Shown piece by piece: positions 7,267 through 15,111 of a DNA stretch of 22,489 bases (positions are counted from its first letter, which is position 1; each line of letters starts with the position of its first letter). Both the position numbers and the translations under genes were made by a program. This DNA comes from Pleurobrachia bachei (lineage: Eukaryota > Ctenophora > Tentaculata > Cydippida > Pleurobrachiidae): the NCBI GenBank assembly GCA_000695325.1, contig AVPN01001029.1, positions 7,568 to 30,056 on the forward strand. Reading direction: 5' to 3'. The notes below the pieces were generated by a model. That model did no database searches, was not told where the DNA came from, and was given only the letters and a program-made list of their open reading frames with translations.

Positions 7267-10200
7267 TCATATTACTAAGACATCCCAGAGTCCTGATATT
7301 GATTGATCTCGCCCATCTTTATACGCATAAGCAACAGGTGGATCTCCCGCAATAATAATTTGTGGTTCCTCTTTTTCATCATCCTTTATATCAACAACTG
7401 CAGCGGCTTTGCTGGACTGGTCTACTGGGGTTGTAGGGGCAGGAGTGGTTGGTTGTTTAGTAGGTTTGGTATCTGAGTGTTTAGTACCCTCTGTCCTGCT
7501 GTCTGCAGCGGGGGAAGGGTCGACAGGAGCTGGTAGTTTCTCTTCATCTAGTACTGTAGTGGTGGTAGGAGCAGGTACAGGATCTATCCATGTCTCCGCT
7601 ACTATTGTATCTTTCTCAGGGGGCTTGTGAAGGGTACTCAATAACTTAGCCACTGCTTCACTCACTGGTGCCGCTGGGGGTAGCTCCCTCAGATGTGTGG
7701 AATATGGGACAGCGAGACGTGCTCGGAGGGCCCTTAGTTGCTCCAATCTGGCTGATTTGGCCTTCAGCCTGCTAGCCAGGGAGTTGTTAATTTGGTTTAG
7801 ATCGTTGAGTTGTTTCAGGAGCTCCCTGGACCCATCTCTCTTGCAGGAAGATACAATATGTTGCATCGCCATGTCTTTGAAGCGACTGAAGAATGTATCA
7901 AGAGATAGGAGGGGTTTACCAGTGCAGGGTCTGTACTCTGGGTCTCCTCCCCCTCGTGTCTCCTCTAGCATTTTACTGACTATTGTAGACGGAGAGTAAC
8001 CTGGGGAAGTGGGGGTGGGGTTTAGTGGAGAGTAACCTGAGGGGGAGGTTTTAGTGGGGGATAGTAGAAGTTAGAAGGGGAGAAGAGGGAGAGGAGATTG
8101 GGAGTAATGACGGGGAATTGAAACCATTTCAAACCATTACACCCACCTTTCTCTCCCCAGTGGTCAAACGAGACGACGTGAAACTGGCCACAGAACCCGC
8201 CACTACAGTACATATAGCTGTTGTGGGAGTACTTGTGCGGGGATTTAACTGTTGATTTCAGGGACCTAACACGCAGGGGATCCTTCTTTTTCTCCCTTCT
8301 CTTGCTCTTGTGAGCAGGGTTCCGGACAGGGGGTCGCTGGGGTTTTTCTGTTGGTTGGTAGTCTGACAGCTCGCTCTCTGGCGACTTGCACTTTTTCCTT
8401 TTCTTCTCTTTTAGTGAAAACAGATCCATGAGATCGTTATATTGTTCAGCTCCATCACTCGCCTGGTGTGGGAATTATAGTGTTAGGCAGAAGATATCCC
8501 TTGACCTACTAACCAAGAGAACTAACCCGTATCTGCGAATATTCATCTGAGTGGCTCTCAATCAAGAAATTATTGCGTCTAGGAGCTAGCTGAATATGTA
8601 ATCAAGGAGACGGGTGGTAACCATGGTAACCATGGGGTGTGGCATTACCTCGTGATCAGCAGTGCTCTGATTGGCTATCTTCAACTTGCCCTTCTCAGGG
8701 AGACTTTGCATGGCTTTAACCACTGGTTCAGTACTCAGGTCTTCACTGTCCGCTGTATCTGTGGATTAAAATACAAATCAGACTGTACTATCATACAAAA
8801 ACACTATTGTGGAGTTTGAGTATGCTCAATGTCGGCATATTTTATGTCGTCTGTCTACTTGTATACTAAATATCCTCCAACTAACCAGTTTCGGATGATG
8901 ATCTGCGTTTGAGTAGTGCCAGTGTTGGGGTGCTGGTAGTACTAGAACTAGCTGTACTAAGGGATGGTCCCCCTTCCTCTCGCTTCACACCCTCGACCTG
9001 CTGGTCATGTGATCGGTTAACGACATGAGACTCAACAAGGGGTGAGATAATGCGACATGAGATCCCTCTACAACAAGGGGTGAGATATGAGACACTACAA
9101 GGGCCACCCAATCATTGCTAGACCGATTATATGAGATCACGTTTCTGGGTGATTGGAGCCAGCCGGGACAGAGTGATAATCGGACGCGAGGTTCGAGTCT
9201 CTCGATAATCGGCCTGTCAAGAGCCCTAACAAGAGGGGTATAAAACCCCAGACTCACTTACCTCCAAACCAACCACATTTCGCTTTCTCTCTACTACTAC
9301 AGCAACTACAACTACTACTACTACAACTACTACTGCTGATACCATGGATTCCCTGAAGAGTGTAACTACCCGATGTCCCTCCTACGAGAACCTACCCCAG
9401 CCCATCGATGAGTTCTACCTACTACCATCCTCCCTCTACTCCCCACCTCCCCCCGGATTCACGGAACCCCACTACATCAACATCTCTGCTATAGAGGAAC
9501 AAGAGGAACCTGAATATGTGGTCATGCAGAGGACACCTCCCACCCCTCTATCTGACTACGAGAACACTACCCTCCGTCTACCAGCTAATCTGTCTACTAC
9601 TACATCTTCAGACCTGGTGATACCTCGATGTGGAAAACAGCGTGACCCCCTCCCTCGGATCCCCTCAACCTGCTCTGCTCACCCCACCCCGACCTGCTAC
9701 GCTCCCGCCCTGGCAGCCACAAAACGAGCCCTCAAGAAGATAAAGAAGAACCTGAGGAGATCACAGAAGAAGGAGGACAGTGATTACGAGGTGTATCAGT
9801 GTCCTAACTATCAGTGTCCTAACTCCAACTCTTCTTCCTCAACATACTACGCCCCCTCCTCCCAGGCTACATCATCGGGGAGGAGCACCCCCAGCAGTTT
9901 GGACTATGTTACGATGTCTCCCGTGGAGACCCGAGTTACAGAGCACTTTGTTTTCAGCCGTTTGTGAGCTGCTGTTTTATGTTGTTTAGCACATTGTTTC
10001 TCTTATAAACTGAGTGTATATATCTTGTCTAATACTTCATCCAATTTCCTAATCATGATCCATAACCCACATCCACTCCCAGTTCTTCTATAGAAGTCAA
10101 AACACAGCCCCATGGGAACTGGATGATTGGTTCTCTTGATTGGGCATAGACGCTTATAAGTAGAGTGTGGCTCTCAATCAAGAAATTATTGGCTGCATCT

Positions 10201-13112
10201 AGGAGCTAGCTAAGTAGGTAATCAAGGCGGGTAGTCAAGGAGACGGGCGGTAGCCATGGTAACCATGGTGTGACATCCTACCTCGTGATCAGCAGTGCTC
10301 TGATTGGCTATTTTCAACTTCCCCTTCTCAGGGAGACTCTGCATGGCTTTAACCACTGGTTCAGTACTCAGGTCTTCACTGTCCGCTGTATCTGTGGATT
10401 AAAATACAAATATAATACGTACTACAAACATACAAAAACACTATTGTGGGGTGTCATTATGATGTTTAATGTCGCTACATTTTATGACCTCTGTCTACTT
10501 GCATAATAAATAGATCCGCCAACTAACCAGTTTCGGATGATGATCTCCGTTTTAGAAGTGCCAGTGTTGGGGTGCTGGTGGTACTAGAACTAGCTGTACT
10601 AAGGGATGGTCCCCCTTCCTCTCGCTTCACGCCCTCGACCTGCTGGATATGTGATCGGTTAGAGAAATGAGACTCAACAAGGGGTGCTATAATGCGACAT
10701 GAGATCCCACTACAACAAGGGGTGAGACATGAGACGTTACAAGGGTCAGTGGTCGCCCAATCATTGCTAGACCGATTATATGAGATCACGTTTCTGGGTG
10801 ATTGGAGCCAGCCGGGACAGAGTGATAATCGGACGCGAGGTTCGAGTCTCGCGATAATCGGCCTGTCAAGTGCCCTAACAAGAGGGGTATAAAACCCAAT
10901 ACTCACTTACCACCAAACCAACCACATTTCCCTTTCTCTCTACTACTACTACTACCACCACTACAACTACTACTGCTGTCACCATGGCTACCCTGAAGAG
11001 TGTAACTACCCGATGTCCCTCCTACGAGAACCTACCCCAGCCCATCGATGAGTTCTACCTACTACCATCCTCCCTCTACTCCCCACCTCCCCCCGGATTC
11101 ACGGAACCCCACTACATCAATATCTCTGCTATAGAGGAACAAGAGGAACCTGAATATGTGGTCATGCAGGGGACCCCTCCTACCCCTCTATCTGACTACG
11201 AAAACACCACCCTCCGTCTACCAGCTAATCTGTCTACTACTACATCTTCAGACCTGGTGATACCTCGATGTGGAAAACAGCGTGACCCCCTCCCTCGGAT
11301 CCCCTCAACCTGCTCTGCTCACCCCACCCCGACCTGCTACGCTCCCGCCCTGGCTGCCACTAAACGAGCCCTCAAGAAGATAAAGAAGAACCTGCGGAGA
11401 TCACAGAAGAAGGAGGACAGTGACTATGAAGTGTACCAGTGTCCTAACTCCAACTATCAGTGTCCTAACTCCAACTCTTCCTCCGCATCCTCAACATACT
11501 ACGCTCCCTCCTCCTCCCAGGCTACATCATCGGGGAGGAGTACCCCCAGCAGCCTGGACTACGTTACCATGTCTCCCGTGGAGACCCGAGTCACAGAGCA
11601 CTTTGTTTTCAGCCGCTTGTGAGCTGGTGTTTTATTGTTTAGCACATTGTTTCTCTTATAAACTGAGTGTGTCACTTGTCTAATATCTAAATCTCATCCA
11701 GTTTGCCAGCCTATGATCCATAACCCAAAAACATTTCCCGTACTCATAAGAAGCAACACAACTCCATATAATGAACACTGTCTGTAGTACTTGATCTAGA
11801 GCTTGATGAAATAAAATGTCGAGCCACACAATATAGAAGTACCTGTGCAGCAGGAGATTCTATAATGCTGTCCTGTTTGTGTACCCCATGGAATGGAAGG
11901 GGTCGGGCCGATACTTTGGGCTGCATGGGCTTGAAGCCAGGTCCACTCCCCTCCAGTTTAGGTTTAGTGGTGGTGGTCATATTAGGGAGGACTTTGGACA
12001 CCTCCCTCATCTGTCTGGATGTCAAGGTGTCCACTGGGGGGAGCTTCTCAGGCTTCTGGGATCTGGGATAGGGGGATGGGGATTTAGTATAGTGCATTTG
12101 CATTTAGAATATGACGTTTTTCTTTTAAATGAAGTATGGGATACTAATTTACGCGACGGAGATAGGACGTTTGGAACGGGAGTAAACTCGATGTTTAGGT
12201 ATAGGGGTAGGGGCTTTACAATTGGAAACTAGTCTAACGAGGCTGTTTACCTGACGTGTGAGTTACAGAAACCGTAATAGTCCACAATCGGTCGATTATC
12301 ACAGTCCTCTGCTACTAGTAGGCCCGCTTTCTGGCCACAGGTAACGTGGAAACACTTAACACAATTCTGCAAAGGGTTGGAGTTGTTATTGTTTGTACGA
12401 GATTTCTTACTATGTTCGTGATGACTACTATACAGCGAGGGGGAGGGGAGAAATCACTCAAGATTACACACCTGAACGTTGCACTGCATACATGCTCCCT
12501 GTCTCTTAGCTCTGTCATTACCCTTTTCATCACAAATGTAGCAGACCTGCTCAAACCGGGGTCCAGGAACATGTGCTAGTATTATAGGTTCCATTGAGTA
12601 GTTCTTACCAAACACAACCTGATGAGCAGAGAGGTATAGTTTAGTAGAGTGAAATAGAACCAGTGTATAGGATAGAATATAGATCTCCACCTGATACCCT
12701 CCTAAGATACTACTGATGGCTGTAGTGCGTGTACTAACAGTCACTACGGTTTTGAAACCTGCTATCACTGTCACTCACCTCTGGAATGTATTGTGCACAG
12801 AGAATATGGGCCCACCCTCCACTATCTGTCCGTTTGAGGGCTCCATCACTAAATGGGCACAACCTGCACCTCTCGCCGCTCATATCGAGCGTACACCGCT
12901 GACATAGCCAGGGCTCAGCTCCTGACACCCCTCCCACCACACCATAACACTCTGAAGAGAGGGGGGGGTGAGACGTTCTGATGTTGAGTCGGACTGAACA
13001 GAACTGAACTCAGTCTAAACTTACCCTTGTGAACATAGAACTTGCATTTCACACAGTGAATCAGGTTATCTTGTAGCGTGGTTTTGTTACAAACACAACA
13101 CGCATGATTCAT
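7267..13112 (-). CDS. MLLT10: AF10/MLLT10-like PHD finger chromatin protein
   Basis: Exons (minus): 13112-13025, 12951-12779, 12618-12472, 12366-12251, 12062-11843, 10639-10528, 10391-10282, 8997-8886, 8758-8649, 8462-8147, 8000-7267. All phases fit, giving about 745 residues. PHD1 starts at ACCVCNK; the extended PHD follows (RCRLCPFSDGALKRTDSGGW, CYICDEKG, GACMQC, FHVTCGQKAGLL). The diagnostic octapeptide-motif/leucine-zipper region lies at residues 562-601 (LLKQLNDLNQINNSL, then LRARLAVPYST), matching human AF10's LKSLHQLQVENRRL and LSVPFPT, the part that binds DOT1L. The expected role is a nuclear cofactor of H3K79 methylation whose ePHD reads H3 around K27. The centre is basic and low-complexity (KEKKRKK, KSKRREKKK, likely NLS). 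Residues 249-396 are two tandem 74-residue repeats from an exon-pair duplication. The start ATG follows an acceptor-like ccag, so a 5' exon may be missing. Confidence 0.85.
8000..8036 (-). promoter_or_regulatory. Tandem alternative 3' splice sites of the AF10-like last exon
   Basis: On the minus strand the string CAG-GTTACTCTCC occurs twice, 36 bp apart, so the last exon can start at 8036 or 8000. Both have pyrimidine-rich leaders. The longer choice inserts 12 residues in frame (GYSPLNPTPTSP) without a stop, so both isoforms are coding. Confidence 0.7.
9180..9245 (+). promoter_or_regulatory. TATA promoter of nested gene X
   Basis: TATAAAA at 9239-9245 inside the symmetric ggggtataaaacccc, 99 bp before the ATG. 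Upstream, the octamer ATAATCGG occurs twice (near 9177 and 9204), and its inverse CCGATTAT lies near 9122. The 5' UTR is a CTA/CAA-rich simple run. Unit Y keeps the same arrangement. Confidence 0.7.
9344..9967 (+). CDS. Intronless disordered phosphotyrosine-motif scaffold, nested copy X
   Basis: Single-exon frame of 207 residues with ATG in good context (ataccATGG), lying antisense inside an AF10 intron (8998-10281). I recognise no domain. It has several short tyrosine motifs: YENL (Y14), YINI (Y44), YENT (Y72), which fit the YxN Grb2-SH2 consensus, and YVVM (Y58) and YVTM (Y188), which fit the YxxM PI3K-p85 SH2 consensus. Acidic or Asp/Glu residues precede several of these, as tyrosine kinases prefer. 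There are also proline stretches (YSPPPPGF, RTPPTPLSD), a basic patch at 127-143 (KRALKKIKKNLRRSQKK) and a YQCPN repeat. There is no signal peptide or membrane segment. The inferred role is a cytosolic or membrane-apposed docking adaptor, IRS/Gab-like in logic but not in homology. Function is untested. Confidence 0.7.
   Translation: MDSLKSVTTRCPSYENLPQPIDEFYLLPSSLYSPPPPGFTEPHYINISAIEEQEEPEYVVMQRTPPTPLSDYENTTLRLPANLSTTTSSDLVIPRCGKQRDPLPRIPSTCSAHPTPTCYAPALAATKRALKKIKKNLRRSQKKEDSDYEVYQCPNYQCPNSNSSSSTYYAPSSQATSSGRSTPSSLDYVTMSPVETRVTEHFVFSRL
10071..10166. other. Unique spacer between units X and Y
   Basis: About 95 bp with no match in the other unit. It holds no gene and is part of the AF10 intron 8998-10281. 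Confidence 0.5.
10820..10894 (+). promoter_or_regulatory. TATA promoter of nested gene Y
   Basis: TATAAAA at 10888-10894 in ggggtataaaaccc, 90 bp before the ATG. The ATAATCGG octamers flank a hairpin, GCGAG-GTTCGAGT-CTCGC (around 10834-10853), whose 3' arm is altered in unit X. The GTTCGAGTC core resembles a Pol III B box, but no tRNA fold is present. Confidence 0.7.
10984..11622 (+). CDS. Intronless phosphotyrosine-motif scaffold, nested copy Y
   Basis: 212 residues, in the AF10 intron 10640-11842, antisense to it. Nearly identical to copy X; differences are MATL for MDSL at the start, G for R after YVVMQ, and small insertions in the Ser/Asn-rich stretch (YQCPNSNYQCPNSN, SSSASS). Every tyrosine motif is kept: YENL, YINI, YVVM, YENT, YEVY, YVTM. 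Change in the linkers with no change in the motifs is what selection on short linear motifs would leave (inference). It has its own TATA promoter and no introns, so it may have begun as a retrocopy. No poly(A) tract or target-site duplication remains to show that. Confidence 0.7.
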   Translation: MATLKSVTTRCPSYENLPQPIDEFYLLPSSLYSPPPPGFTEPHYINISAIEEQEEPEYVVMQGTPPTPLSDYENTTLRLPANLSTTTSSDLVIPRCGKQRDPLPRIPSTCSAHPTPTCYAPALAATKRALKKIKKNLRRSQKKEDSDYEVYQCPNSNYQCPNSNSSSASSTYYAPSSSQATSSGRSTPSSLDYVTMSPVETRVTEHFVFSRL

Positions 13113-13427
13113 AATCTGGAATAGGGCAAAACATTGTGTGTTTGGGTTTAAAAATATTTCCCAAGATTACAATATGAGAGATGTAAACACGGTGTTTTAG
13201 AAAACAATTAAAAGGGAATTTAAATTATTAATATCACACAATTTATACATTGCTACACATATAAACAGTATGGCCTGAATTTGACTGGTTTTGATAGGTA
13301 AGAAAAGAAGTTCTTTAGTGTATGTGACTTCCATCGCTCCTCACCAGACACGCAAACAAAATCGCACAAACAAACCCCTGATGAAATCTGATACAAACCA
13401 ACACAAACACAAACTAATCCTTGTCTA
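13113..13427. other. Intergenic gap: MINPP-like 3' UTR and AF10-like 5' region
   Basis: 315 bp between two genes transcribed in the same (minus) direction, AT-rich in its middle (ttaaattattaatat). It must contain the 3' end of the phosphatase transcript and the promoter or 5' exon of the AF10-like gene. I see no TATA box or clear AATAAA. Confidence 0.5.
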
Positions 13428-14996
13428 TCAATCGTCATCCAGTAATGGTTCTCCTCCGGACATGCTATAGGCATTCTCTCCCACCATCCTCCTCGCAGGA
13501 CACCTTTTAATGCAGTGGAAGAAGATGTAGGTTGACTGGATAAGGGTGACTGTAATCAGTAGGGCCAGGGCCAGTCGGATCGCACTAAAGGGGGAATCAT
13601 CGTCTTCTTCAACACCACAAATTGAGTCAAAGTCACAGGTTCCTGCTCCTGTCTTTAGAACCTCCTTGAGGTCCTCTATGCTACATCCCGCGTCTTGGTC
13701 ACACCCAGGGGGAATTACAACGTGCTCGTTCACCAAAATCTAGAAGGGAGGTAGGGGATCAGGTTTTAAAGTTGATGAAGGAGGGCATGAAGGAGTAAAA
13801 TAATATTTTATAAAGGAGTAAATTTTGCACTGCATCACTATACTAACCTTAACTCTAGTTCCGGCGGTGCAGTTCATCCTGACAAATGCAATATTCGCTG
13901 CAAAGGGTGCAATATGTGATGTTTTGAAGATCCTATCCTTGTAATTGGGCATATCGTGGGTCAATGGCTTGGAATCCCGGTACAGCCCCAGGAGGGTAAA
14001 TAACGGAACTACAGTCTCCTCATGGGCGAACATGAGTACAGGACTATTATCCATGCTATCCTCCATTGTCTCAATCACGTGACCTAGCAGGAGACAACTC
14101 ATCTGGTAGGTCACAGGGTAGGAGTAGCTGTACTTGTGATATTTCTCTAGATCCTTCATAAAATCTAAAACCACCAAATCCTCATCAGCCAGCAGGTCAC
14201 AGAACTTTGAACCGTGTGTTTGGGAGGGGCTCATCATTTCGTTAGCACAAAGGTAGTAGATTGCTTTAGTTGAGTTGAGATCAAGTTCCATACCAAGACG
14301 TCCAGATACACCCTTCACAACCCCCTCCACGTCAGGGGACTCTTCAAAGAGTTGGGCCTCCCTCTTCCACCCCTCATCTGCCAGGTAGGCCCTGTACCGG
14401 GGACATGAGTCCATGAACCTGAGTTGCCGGTCTGGTTTGGTCATGTTTATGGCGGGTGGAAGATACCCACTGAGAGCAATGTGATCCCGTGCTGTACTTG
14501 CCGGACCGAGCGGTCCAGTTCCGTTTAGTACTCCGTACATGAAGGAGAGACCACTCTGAACGGCCCGTGTTTTGGTCGTCGATCGGAGGAAATATCCCTC
14601 TGGTGTGTAGGGCAGTGGAAAGAGGTGAGGAAGGGCGGTGAAATATCGTTTCCCTATTGTGTAGTGTTCATACATGCCCTCTGACACCAGATCATAGTTG
14701 GCGGGGTAGGTACCCGGCGTCCAAGTATTGTACCAGGGCAGAGATGTCACCTGACCCTGGGAGACAGCCTGATTCAACTTCTCAAGGAACGTTCTCATGC
14801 GGGGGACTGCTTTTGTACCAAAGTTACGGCTGCCGTGTCGAGCAAGGAAGAATAACCGATCAGTTGAGCACTCAAACTTTACATCGGTAACATCCCCTCT
14901 AAAGGCATCATAGACGGTTTTGGAGGCAACTGGTCGGTACTGGGTAGTAGACCCAACTAGTCCCACTACTCCTAACAGGAGCAGTGCCAATAACAT
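13428..14996 (-). CDS. MINPP1: Membrane-anchored MINPP-type inositol polyphosphate phosphatase
   Basis: Two exons, 14996-13848 and 13739-13428 (intron 108 bp, phase 0), 486 residues. I chose the ATG at 14996 because it begins a clean signal peptide (MLLALLLLGVVGLVGS); an in-frame ATG at 15068 would put 24 polar residues before it. It is a histidine phosphatase, clade 2: catalytic RHGSR at residues 53-57, and the proton-donor region FAHEET (H325), where human MINPP1 has GHAET. PYTPEGYFLRST, KPLTHDMPNYKDR and VKILVNEHVV also align with MINPP1. The family removes phosphates from InsP6/InsP5 in the secretory or endolysosomal lumen. Unlike vertebrate MINPP1, which ends in an ER-retention signal, this one ends with a membrane helix (AIRLALALLITVTLIQSTYI) and a short tail with EPLLDDD, an acidic dileucine-like sorting signal. 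Confidence 0.85.
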
Positions 14997-15111
14997 TTTT
15001 AACACCAGACACTCTCGGCTCGATCTACATGTCCTAAGAGTGTGAGCAAGGTATGTTATATTCATCAAATTGGTATACTTCTCTTGTTAAAATCGTTAAA
15101 TTGGAAGGGAA

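Larger units (their letters stand above)
8551..10070. repeat. Internal tandem duplication, unit X
   Basis: Begins at gtggctctcaatcaagaaat and runs past the nested gene. It is colinear with unit Y (10167-11728) and holds two AF10 exons on the minus strand plus one intronless gene on the plus strand. Exonic and coding parts are very similar, while intron 8759-8885 and its partner have drifted with indels. Confidence 0.85.
10167..11728. repeat. Internal tandem duplication, unit Y
   Basis: Second copy of unit X: AF10 exons 10282-10391 and 10528-10639 on the minus strand, and the intronless gene 10984-11622 on the plus strand. The two AF10 exons are 110 and 112 bp in both units, with the same splice phases, and differ mostly at synonymous sites. 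Confidence 0.85.

Noticed and set aside
9110-9210. Possible tRNA gene (GGTTCGAGTC block with flanking complementary heptamers about 86 bp apart)
   Set aside because: No A box, D-arm or anticodon arm can be formed, and the T-stem pairing is off register. It is better read as promoter repeats.
12251-12300. Loss of a zinc ligand in the AF10-like second PHD (YYGFC where human has YCGYC)
   Set aside because: The CxxH pair (CNSH) aligns with CKYH of human AF10 and with the C-x2-H of related ePHDs, so the ligands look intact.
15045-15068. Upstream in-frame ATG of the MINPP-like gene as true start
   Set aside because: It would bury the signal peptide behind 24 polar residues; the ATG at 14996 gives a normal signal peptide.
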